Shown here piece after piece: positions 52,499 to 59,446 of a stretch of DNA of 64,000 bases; the first letter of the stretch is position 1; each line of letters opens with the position of its first letter. A program made the translations under genes and the position numbers. Under the pieces are notes generated by a model. The model did not search any database. It was not told the origin of the DNA and saw only the letters and a list, made by a program, of their open reading frames with translations. Source of the DNA: Colicola sp016286205 (GTDB lineage Bacteria > Bacteroidota > Bacteroidia > Bacteroidales > Paludibacteraceae); NCBI GenBank assembly GCA_016286205.1, contig JAEESF010000006.1, positions 1 to 64,000 on the forward strand, in the 5' to 3' direction.

Positions 52499-53406
52499 AC
52501 TTCTTCCTCCTTCTCACTTTCTTCGTTCTCTTCCTGATTCTCCACAATCTTTGTACTTTGTACAAAATCGTAAGCGGTACTGAGCCCTTGTTCATTCTCA
52601 TCTGGCGTAGTGTGCCATTTAGCAAATTTCACCAGGTCAGCCAGTTGCAGCATCTTGCTCAGTTTTCCGAATAGGTCTTTGTCTATCAGCGGTTTCATGG
52701 CGCGAAGCGTCTCATCGCTTGTCTTCTCCGTACTCTGTACGCCAAATCGCCTGCCGATATACTCACGCACCACATCCGTCAGGTCGGTCTGATATTCCTT
52801 CACTTTGCCGTCTTTCCAAATCTTAGCGGCTTTTATCTCATCCAGTTTCTCCAATGCCACCTCATCGGCAGGACGCAGCAATTCAGGATTGACAGTTTCC
52901 TCTTTGGGCTTCCGTTTGCTATCCAACCACCGCCAGAGGAAATATCCTCCAACGCCGAGAGCGGCAATCAGCATACCCAACAGAATCCAGCGAATGATGC
53001 CCCACCACCAGATGGGCGCTTTCTCGATATCTTTGATATCGGTAATGGCCAGACTGCTGTCTACCTCGAATGGTTGAATCACGTTCAGCGCCATTGTCTC
53101 GGTCCAGAATGTATCTTCGCCGCTCACCACTTTGATGGGCTCAATGGCAAAGAGCGAGTCCTTAAAACTGGTCAGCGTCAGGTATTGGTTCAGCTGAATA
53201 CGCCCGTCGGCCAGAGTGGTGGTATCTACTATCGTACGATCCACTATCTCTATGCCCTCTTGCAGCGTCTCACCGAACACAGGCCATTCCACCTTTTCCT
53301 TGACGTCTTGCGTCACTTGTAGGTGTAGGTCGGTCTGATCGCCTATCATCAGCATCGTCGAATCGATACTGGCGCTAACTATTATTGCTAATAATATATT
53401 TAACAT
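52495..53406 (-). CDS. Bat-operon membrane protein between DUF58 and batA
   Basis: This 303-residue protein has an N-terminal signal segment (MLNILLAIIVSASIDS), a periplasmic domain (about 20-125), one membrane helix (about 134-155), and a cytoplasmic region with charged helices (EVALEKLDEIKAAKIWKDGK, VKEYQTDLTDVVREYIGRRF) and a strongly acidic end. Proteins of this layout, sometimes grouped as DUF4381-like, sit at this place in Bacteroidota Bat operons. It probably links the DUF58 and VWA proteins. The function is not established. Confidence 0.75.
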   Translation of the reverse strand: MLNILLAIIVSASIDSTMLMIGDQTDLHLQVTQDVKEKVEWPVFGETLQEGIEIVDRTIVDTTTLADGRIQLNQYLTLTSFKDSLFAIEPIKVVSGEDTFWTETMALNVIQPFEVDSSLAITDIKDIEKAPIWWWGIIRWILLGMLIAALGVGGYFLWRWLDSKRKPKEETVNPELLRPADEVALEKLDEIKAAKIWKDGKVKEYQTDLTDVVREYIGRRFGVQSTEKTSDETLRAMKPLIDKDLFGKLSKMLQLADLVKFAKWHTTPDENEQGLSTAYDFVQSTKIVENQEENEESEKEEEV

Positions 53407-53422
53407 ACTATTCTAATTTATC

Positions 53423-53454
53423 TCCCTCCTTTTAGGGAAGGTTGGGATAGGCTC
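53423..53454. repeat. Shortened palindromic element at the DUF58 stop codon
   Basis: CCTCCTTTTAGGG, then GGGATAGGCTC, matches the two ends of the elements in mfd with the middle missing. The element edge supplies the TGA that ends the DUF58 gene. Confidence 0.5.
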
Positions 53455-54346
53455 ACATTTTGAATAGTCGCATCAGGGCTTTCACATAGTCTTCGTCCGT
53501 ACGAACAGATATATGGTTTATGCCCGTGTGTGTGTATAGTTCTTCCAGCGATGTTTGCTGTTCATTCCATTCTTGCGCATAGGCCTGACGCGTTGCACTC
53601 AGTGCCGTATCTGCCCACACGCGTTTTCCGCTCTCTGCATCACGCAGTTTGATTAGTCCCACATCTGGCATCTCCGCGTCGCGACGGTCGTATATCTGTA
53701 TGACGCTCAGGTCATGCTTTCTACTGGCAATCACTACGGGCGATGCTTTCTGGATGCGCGATGTCGGAGCCTGATACCTGAAGTTCGGATCCATCAGGTC
53801 CGAAATCAGAAAGGCCGTACAACGCCTTTTCTGCGCATTGCTGAAGTATTGCAGGGCTTGGTTGATATCGGTTCCGTTGTTCTGCGGCTCAAAGCTCAGT
53901 AGCTCGCGGATGATGTGCAGCACATGCCCTTTACCTTTCTTCGGCGGAATATATTTCTCTATGCGGTCAGAGAAGAAGATCACACCCACTTTATCGTTGT
54001 TCTCGATGGTAGAGAAGGCTAGTGTTGCAGCCACCTCGGCCATCGTGTCACGTTTCAGCTGACTCAGTGTTCCGAAGTTACGACTGCCGCTAACATCCAC
54101 CAGAAGCATTACGGTCAATTCGCGTTCCTCCTCATATACTTTTATATATGGGCGGTTCATACGCGCCGTAACGTTCCAGTCTATCGAGCGCACATCGTCT
54201 CCGGGCTGATATTCGCGTACTTCGCTAAAAGCCATACCACGGCCTTTGAATTGGCTGTGATATTCGCCCGCGAAGATATTCCTACTCAGCCCGTGAGTCT
54301 TTATCTCTATCTTCCTGACTCGTTGTAATAACTCTTCAGAAGTCAT
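53453..54346 (-). CDS. DUF58 domain protein of the MoxR/Bat operon
   Basis: This 297-residue protein has the DUF58 signature GRGMAFSEVREYQPGDDVRS with DWNVTARMNRPYIKVYEEER, then a VWA-like fold with VSGSRNFG (MLLVDVSGS) and a second half ending LMRLFKM. DUF58 proteins are usual partners of MoxR ATPases, which remodel VWA proteins. It is second in the operon, 129 bases after moxR, across a hairpin-rich spacer; this gap is odd in an otherwise overlapping operon. Confidence 0.92.
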   Translation of the reverse strand: MTSEELLQRVRKIEIKTHGLSRNIFAGEYHSQFKGRGMAFSEVREYQPGDDVRSIDWNVTARMNRPYIKVYEEERELTVMLLVDVSGSRNFGTLSQLKRDTMAEVAATLAFSTIENNDKVGVIFFSDRIEKYIPPKKGKGHVLHIIRELLSFEPQNNGTDINQALQYFSNAQKRRCTAFLISDLMDPNFRYQAPTSRIQKASPVVIASRKHDLSVIQIYDRRDAEMPDVGLIKLRDAESGKRVWADTALSATRQAYAQEWNEQQTSLEELYTHTGINHISVRTDEDYVKALMRLFKM

Positions 54347-54475
54347 ACATTAATTGATTTGTTTATTGGGGCCCCCAACGTAAACCAACGTAGTGTTTGC
54401 GGTGGGGAAAGCGAGCACACCCGAGTACCTATCGCTAAAACAGAGTTTTTGCGCGTGTACGAGGGTAGTGAGCGC
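54347..54475 (-). other. Hairpin-rich spacer between moxR and DUF58 gene
   Basis: No gene is present. The palindrome TTGGGGCCCCCAA, a hairpin CCCC...GGGG (about 54371-54402) with an inner CGtAAAC/GTTTgCG, AGCGA/TCGCT, and AAAAC-aga-GTTTT follow one another. The style is like the other palindromic intergenic elements. It may alter relative expression of moxR and the later genes. Confidence 0.45.
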
Positions 54476-55471
54476 TTAGGGGACTTGAACCGCGTTCAAT
54501 ACTTCTGTAATGATATCCTCGGTCGTGATGTTGTTCGCCTCTGCCTCGTAGGTCAGACCAATACGGTGGCGCAGCACATCGTAGCATACGGCACGTACAT
54601 CTTCCGGAGTCACATAGCCTCTCCTATGTATAAACGCGTACGCACGAGCGGCTTTAGCTAGGTTGATGCTCGCACGAGGACTACCACCGAAGGCAATCAT
54701 CTGTTTCTGCTCGCTCAGACCGTATTCTTCCGGATTACGTGTCGCAAACACGATGTCAACGATGTATTTCTCAATCTTCTCGTCCAGATAAACCTCTTCT
54801 ACTATCTTACGCGCCTTGATGATATCTTCAGTCGATAGGATAGGCAATACTTGTTTTTTCTCGCTGGCGATGTTCTGACGAATGATGGCTTGCTCCTCTT
54901 CTTTCTTTGGATAACCAATCACCACTTTCAGCATAAAACGGTCGGTCTGTGCTTCTGGCAGAGGGTAGGTCCCTTCTTGCTCAATCGGGTTCTGTGTAGC
55001 CAGTACCAGGAATGGATCATCTAGTTTGAATGTCTGCTCACCGATGGTCACTTGTCTTTCTTGCATGGCTTCCAACAATGCACTCTGCACTTTGGCCGGC
55101 GCACGGTTAATCTCATCTGCAAGCACAAAATTAGCGAAGATCGGACCACGTTTGATCTTAAATTCTTCGCTCTTTTGACTGTAGATTTGTGTACCAATCA
55201 CATCGGCAGGCAGCAAATCTGGGGTAAATTGAATACGGCTGAAGTTAGCTTTGATCAGGTCGCTCAGCGTCTTGATAGCCAGGGTTTTAGCCAGTCCTGG
55301 CACACCTTCTAGCAGAATGTGACCATCACTCAACAAACCAATCAGCAGACTCTCTACCAGATGCTTCTGGCCTACAATCACTTGATTCATGCCTAGTGTC
55401 AAGGCATCTACAAACGAACTCTCGCGTTCTACACGCTCCTGGAGCTCGCGAATATCAACTGGATTTTGCAT
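54476..55471 (-). CDS. MoxR-family AAA+ ATPase
   Basis: This 331-residue cytosolic AAA+ chaperone has Walker A (EGVPGLAKT), Walker B (LADEINRAPAK), the MoxR segment MQERQVTIG and LVLATQNPIEQEGTYPLPEA with sensor residues. The C-terminal lid includes PRASINLAKAARAYA. It begins the Bat operon (moxR-DUF58-DUF4381-like-batA-B-C-D-E). MoxR proteins are thought to assemble or activate VWA-domain proteins. No typical promoter was found in the short region upstream. Confidence 0.95.
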   Translation of the reverse strand: MQNPVDIRELQERVERESSFVDALTLGMNQVIVGQKHLVESLLIGLLSDGHILLEGVPGLAKTLAIKTLSDLIKANFSRIQFTPDLLPADVIGTQIYSQKSEEFKIKRGPIFANFVLADEINRAPAKVQSALLEAMQERQVTIGEQTFKLDDPFLVLATQNPIEQEGTYPLPEAQTDRFMLKVVIGYPKKEEEQAIIRQNIASEKKQVLPILSTEDIIKARKIVEEVYLDEKIEKYIVDIVFATRNPEEYGLSEQKQMIAFGGSPRASINLAKAARAYAFIHRRGYVTPEDVRAVCYDVLRHRIGLTYEAEANNITTEDIITEVLNAVQVP

Positions 55472-55555
55472 AGTATAATGAAATTATAATTTTCCGCTTT
55501 TTACTCTGCAAATTCTGTGCCAAAACGTATGCTTGTGCATAAAATTTCTCTTTTT

Positions 55556-55587
55556 CTTGCATATATCAAAATCATTTTGTATCTTTG
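55556..55587 (+). promoter_or_regulatory. Promoter of the rSAM-associated lipoprotein
   Basis: CTTG (55556-55559), a 20-base spacer, and TATCTTTG (55580-55587). Confidence 0.75.
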
Positions 55588-55609
55588 CAGCACCAAATTG
55601 TTCGAAACT

Positions 55610-56035
55610 ATGAAAACAAAACTCTTATCGCGCATCAACGCACTCTTTGTCTTCTTATTGGGCATACTAGGATTCACTAGTTGTGAACTTAGAACAAAGT
55701 ATGGTGTGCCGTATGCAGAAATAGAAGTATCTGGAATGGTAACAGATCAGGAAAACGAACGCTTGGAAGATATACGTGTAACGGTCAAACAGGAGGGACG
55801 TCAAGTGTTGCCGCGCACCTATACCAATCAGGCAGGGTGGTATGACGAGAATGGGAATATCGAATTGCCTACGAATACGGTGGATATTATCGTAGACGAT
55901 CCTTCCGGAATATACGCATCCGATTCCCTGCGTCTTAATGTTACGTACGATCCCACTAAGGAGTCAAAAAAGAATTCTTGGAATCGAGGAAAAGCTACCG
56001 TCCGCCAGGATTTCCAACTCAAGAAAAAAGAATAA
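55610..56035 (+). CDS. Radical-SAM-associated putative lipoprotein
   Basis: This 141-residue lipoprotein has the start MKTKLLSRINALFVFLLGIL and a lipobox FTSC, followed by the strongly conserved KYGVPYAEIEVSG and a carboxypeptidase-regulatory-like beta domain (VTDQENERLEDIRVTVK). This is the pattern of the rSAM/lipoprotein system of Bacteroidota, where a radical-SAM protein usually sits nearby; no such gene follows here. An upstream frame from 55517 is excluded by the promoter. The end is strongly basic. Confidence 0.82.
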   Translation: MKTKLLSRINALFVFLLGILGFTSCELRTKYGVPYAEIEVSGMVTDQENERLEDIRVTVKQEGRQVLPRTYTNQAGWYDENGNIELPTNTVDIIVDDPSGIYASDSLRLNVTYDPTKESKKNSWNRGKATVRQDFQLKKKE

Positions 56036-56037
56036 TC

Positions 56038-56454
56038 ATGAAAACGAAACTTTTTCTCTTTGCTCTCTTCGCAGCATTGTTGAGCGGTTGTACTCAAACA
56101 TCTATAGAGGTGCAATTTTTCGTCAACAATACGCGCTCGGAGAATATAGTGGTTTCTTATACATACTACTATGCCCATTGGACCGAAGAAGATGGCAACA
56201 AGAAGGATTCGGTGATGAGCAAACAAACGATAGGTGCTGGCAAGCAAGAGCAATTGTTCATATATGACAGATATTGGACTGCTGGATCGGCAGAAAGTTT
56301 GTTTGCACGTTTCGATGTGCTTAGCCAGCAAGGTGATACTCTTCTGCATGATGCACATTTGCAAAGAGCTTTGTGGCACGCAGAGATAGAACACCAAATG
56401 CTTTCTCGTTATCATCATCACGATATTGAGAAGTGTATTTTGGAAGTCCAGTAG
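56038..56454 (+). CDS. Putative lipoprotein, unassigned
   Basis: This 138-residue lipoprotein has the start MKTKLFLFALFAALLSGCTQ (lipobox LSGC, cysteine 18). The mature part is beta-rich (VQFFVNNTRSENIVVSYTYY) with many aromatic residues and a histidine-rich end (SRYHHHDIEKC). It starts three bases after the gene before it, so the two are co-transcribed, in the place where a radical-SAM partner is often found. I do not recognise the family. Confidence 0.7.
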   Translation: MKTKLFLFALFAALLSGCTQTSIEVQFFVNNTRSENIVVSYTYYYAHWTEEDGNKKDSVMSKQTIGAGKQEQLFIYDRYWTAGSAESLFARFDVLSQQGDTLLHDAHLQRALWHAEIEHQMLSRYHHHDIEKCILEVQ

Positions 56455-56490
56455 TATTATCTTTTCTTCCCTACTAACTCAACTCTCTAG

Positions 56491-56513
56491 TATTATATAC
56501 TATGTATATAATA
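56491..56513. promoter_or_regulatory. Palindrome TATTATATAC-tat-GTATATAATA
   Basis: A perfect 10-bp inverted repeat with a 3-base centre, about 145 bases before the next gene; same form as 2824-2840 and 34795-34815. Confidence 0.4.
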
Positions 56514-56538
56514 CCAATATAAAAGCAAACGAAATTTA

Positions 56539-56604
56539 GTGCGTTATAAGTGCGTTATAAGTGCGTTATAAGTGCGATATAAGTGCGTTATAAGTGCGAT
56601 ATAA
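56539..56604. repeat. Six tandem copies of an 11-bp unit
   Basis: GTGCGTTATAA repeats six times without a gap; units 4 and 6 read GTGCGATATAA. The period of 11 is close to one helical turn, so all units face the same side of DNA. It lies 55 bases before the gene at 56659. Confidence 0.9.
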
Positions 56605-56658
56605 TCGAGACAGATACTGGGCAACCACACACCGAAAAACTAATCCCTTAAACTCAAT

Positions 56659-57087
56659 ATGGCAAGAATCAAACACGAACCTCACATCGAGGAAATCATT
56701 GGCGCGCATTCCAAGAATGGAATGGTCGAGCGACGCAAAACCTTTCGCGACTACGATGGCAACATCACTAGGGTTGGCCGACTCGAGGCCTATGTCAAGA
56801 AGCCGCGTAACTACAACGCCAACCCCATTATGGGCGACGAACGGGCCAATATGATGGCCTTCGGATCGGCTTCTCATCTCGCCAAAGAACTCATCGACTC
56901 ACTCAAGAACCAAACGCCGCTAGCTGCCGAAAAACAAGCACTTCTCGACCAACTCAAGGCGCGTTTCTACAAGCAACTCAAGGGCAAACCCGATCCCATC
57001 GCACCGCGCGATCGACAAGGCAACTTCACTATCTACTCACGAATCGACAATTTCATCCGCGCCGCCTTACGCAAGGAAAAAAAATAA
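56659..57087 (+). CDS. Unrecognised basic protein
   Basis: This 142-residue soluble, basic protein starts MARIKHEPHIEEIIGAHSKN and contains KTFRDYDGNITRVGRLEAYV, KKPRNYNANPIMGDERANMM and a lysine/arginine-rich end (AALRKEKK). The opening is faintly like DUF6266-type proteins of Bacteroidota mobile elements (MARxK, then a glycine-rich stretch), but this is weak. The upstream region carries the 11-bp tandem array and a palindrome; no standard promoter was found. Confidence 0.6.
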   Translation: MARIKHEPHIEEIIGAHSKNGMVERRKTFRDYDGNITRVGRLEAYVKKPRNYNANPIMGDERANMMAFGSASHLAKELIDSLKNQTPLAAEKQALLDQLKARFYKQLKGKPDPIAPRDRQGNFTIYSRIDNFIRAALRKEKK

Positions 57088-57096
57088 TCCCCTTTT

Positions 57097-57128
57097 CTTG
57101 CGTATCTGCTCCAAAATTTGTAAATTTG
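57097..57128 (+). promoter_or_regulatory. Promoter of the nagB fusion gene
   Basis: CTTG (57097-57100), a 20-base spacer, and TAAATTTG (57121-57128). Confidence 0.75.
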
Positions 57129-57158
57129 CAGTCGCAAATTCACTAATAGCACTTACCG

Positions 57159-59153
57159 ATGAAGGCAAATCTTAGTTCAGAAATTTCTTTGAGCCGCGTC
57201 TCAAAACGCCTCTATTGTCCCGACGATGTCCTAGAACTCAGCCGCGTAACACGCCTCGAAAAAGCCCGCACTACTATCTATGAAAATGCGCGCCAAGGAG
57301 CCGCGAAAGTCGCTGAGTATATGGCAGATAGGATTCGCGAGAAGCAGCAACAGTCGCTTCCTTTCGTCCTTTCTATCGCCCCCGGTTTGTCCACTCGCGA
57401 TGTGTGTGCCGAGCTCGTTCGGTTGCACAAACAACAGGGACTCAGTTTCCGCAATGTCGTCTTCTTCGACCTCTTCGAATACTACCCGCTCACCAGTAGC
57501 GAATTAGGCAATCACGCGCAACTCAAAAGCCTACTTTTGGACTCCGTGGACATCCTTCCGGAGAACATCCATACGATTCCGTGGAACCTATCGAAAGAAA
57601 AAATACTGTCTTTCTGTCAGGACTACGAGCGTAGCATTATTGAGGCCGGAGGCATCGATTTCATGCTCCTCGGCATTGGTCGCTGCGGAAATATTGCCTT
57701 CAACGAACCCGGTTCGTCGCTCAATTCCGCCACGCGACTCGTTTTGCTCGACAACAACTCGCGCGAGGATGCCAAGAATATGTTCGGCTCTATGGACCTG
57801 GTGCCTGTCAGCTCAGTAACCATGGGCATCGACATCATTCTCCAGTCTAAGGAAATCATGCTCGTGGCATGGGGAGAACACAAGTCCAATATCGTTCGCC
57901 AGGCTATCGAAACGCGCTACGATGTCGCTTGTCCTGCCTCGGTTCTCCAGTTGCACAAGAATGCACAATTCGTCCTCGATCTCGGCGCCGCCTCGTCTCT
58001 CACACGCATTGCCACGCCTTGGGTCGTTACCAGTTGCGAATGGGATGACCAACTCATCCGCCGCGCAGTAGTCTGGCTCTGCCAACAAACGGGCAAACCG
58101 GTCCTCAAACTGACCAATAAGGATTACAACGATTACGGACTAAGCGATCTCATCCTTCGTTTCGAATCGGCTTACAATTGTAATATCAAGGTTTTCAACG
58201 ACTTACAGCATACTATCACGGGTTGGCCGGGCGGCAAACCCAATGCCGACGATACCAATCGCCCCGAGCGAGCCAAACCTTTCCCGAAGGATGTGCTGAT
58301 TTTCTCGCCGCACCCTGATGATGATGTGATTTCCATGGGTGGCACGTTCGCACGCCTTATCAAACAGGGACATAACGTGCACGTGGCATACGAGACGAGC
58401 GGATGTATCGCCGTTTGCGACGACGAAGTCGTTCGCTTTATGGATTTTCTCAAGGGATACGAGCAATTGGGACTGCTCCACGATGAAGCCGTTTTGCGCA
58501 AATATAACGAATATATGCGCTTCTTCCAGACCGAAAAAGTAGGCGACCAAGATACACGCGAAATATTGGATATTAAGGCACTTATCCGACGCGGAGAAGC
58601 CACTGCCGCTTGCCGCCACATGGGATTGCCTACCAGTCACATCCATTTCCTCAATCTGCCGTTCTACGAGACGGGCACTATCAAGAAAGGCCCGCTCACG
58701 GATGCCGATTGTGCTATCGTCAAGGAACTGTTGGAGCAGATCAAGCCGAATGAAATGTTTGTGGCCGGTGATTTGGCCGATCCTCACGGCACTCACCGCG
58801 TTTGTTTGGACGCCGTTTTGGCCGCTTTGGACGAACTCAAACAGACGGCTGCTTGGGACGAGTGGCTCAAAGATTGCCGCATCTGGATGTACCGCGGAGC
58901 ATGGATGGAGTGGGAAGTGGACCTCATCGAAATGGCTGTTCCTATGTCGCCCGAAGAGTTACGATTCAAACGAAACACTATTTTGAAACATCAAAGCCAG
59001 ATGGAATCGGCTCCGTTTATGGGCAACGACGAACGACTTTTCTGGCAACGTGCCGAAGACCGAAATCATGCCACGGCCGAACTCTACGCAAAGCTCGGAC
59101 TCGCTGATTATGAGGCGATTGAGGCCTTCGTCCAATACAAACTGACCCGTTAA
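57159..59153 (+). CDS. nagB: Glucosamine-6-phosphate deaminase fused to PIG-L-type deacetylase
   Basis: This 664-residue protein has two enzymes in one chain. Residues 1-290 are NagB-like (FVLSIAPGLSTRDVCAELVR, GIGRCGNIAFNEPGS), which turns glucosamine-6-phosphate to fructose-6-phosphate and ammonia. Residues about 370-664 are a PIG-L/LmbE deacetylase (LIFSPHPDDDVISMGGTFAR, GDLADPHGTHR), which would supply the deacetylated sugar. This fused form is known in Bacteroidota. In the NagB part GIGRCGNIAFNEPGS replaces the usual GIGxDGHIAFNEP; loss of D and H in the active-site loop may change the activity, so deaminase function should not be assumed. Confidence 0.88.
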   Translation: MKANLSSEISLSRVSKRLYCPDDVLELSRVTRLEKARTTIYENARQGAAKVAEYMADRIREKQQQSLPFVLSIAPGLSTRDVCAELVRLHKQQGLSFRNVVFFDLFEYYPLTSSELGNHAQLKSLLLDSVDILPENIHTIPWNLSKEKILSFCQDYERSIIEAGGIDFMLLGIGRCGNIAFNEPGSSLNSATRLVLLDNNSREDAKNMFGSMDLVPVSSVTMGIDIILQSKEIMLVAWGEHKSNIVRQAIETRYDVACPASVLQLHKNAQFVLDLGAASSLTRIATPWVVTSCEWDDQLIRRAVVWLCQQTGKPVLKLTNKDYNDYGLSDLILRFESAYNCNIKVFNDLQHTITGWPGGKPNADDTNRPERAKPFPKDVLIFSPHPDDDVISMGGTFARLIKQGHNVHVAYETSGCIAVCDDEVVRFMDFLKGYEQLGLLHDEAVLRKYNEYMRFFQTEKVGDQDTREILDIKALIRRGEATAACRHMGLPTSHIHFLNLPFYETGTIKKGPLTDADCAIVKELLEQIKPNEMFVAGDLADPHGTHRVCLDAVLAALDELKQTAAWDEWLKDCRIWMYRGAWMEWEVDLIEMAVPMSPEELRFKRNTILKHQSQMESAPFMGNDERLFWQRAEDRNHATAELYAKLGLADYEAIEAFVQYKLTR

Positions 59154-59191
59154 TTTTCCGCCCGAATTTCCACTCGAAAAATATCGTTAAA

Positions 59192-59227
59192 AAGAGTCGC
59201 AATTTTCGTATTGCGGCTCTTCTTTTT
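59192..59227 (+). terminator. Terminator of the nagB fusion gene
   Basis: The stem AAGAGtCGCAAT/ATTGCGgCTCTT (59192-59203/59210-59221) is followed by CTTTTT. Confidence 0.88.
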
Positions 59228-59261
59228 GTGTTTGCCGCAAAGTAAAAAATGTACATAAAAT

Positions 59262-59339
59262 CTTAATAATCGTGTATGTTTTTGAGCCCTCCAACGTGCG
59301 CGTGTTACGGAATCGCCTTAATAATCGTATACTTTTTCA
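59262..59339. promoter_or_regulatory. Two direct repeats upstream of the PCMD surface protein
   Basis: CTTAATAATCGTGTATGTTT (59262) and CTTAATAATCGTATACTTTT (59317) lie 55 bases apart, just before the promoter at 59351. They are a candidate double activator or repressor site. The rest of 59228-59446 shows no gene. Confidence 0.5.
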
Positions 59340-59350
59340 TAACGAAAGCT

Positions 59351-59382
59351 ATTGTGGGGGTGAAAAAATAGCAGTAATTTTG
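59351..59382 (+). promoter_or_regulatory. Promoter of the PCMD surface protein
   Basis: ATTG (59351-59354), a 20-base spacer, and TAATTTTG (59375-59382). The imperfect first box fits a regulated promoter. Confidence 0.7.
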
Positions 59383-59446
59383 CACTCGAAAAATAAAAAG
59401 CCTGTTTTTGGTACAAAATCGTAAAATTTTTAATAGAAATCTTAAT

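Noticed and set aside
56539..56604. CRISPR or origin iterons
   Set aside because: The units are 11 bp and contiguous, with no spacers, no DnaA boxes and no replication gene nearby.
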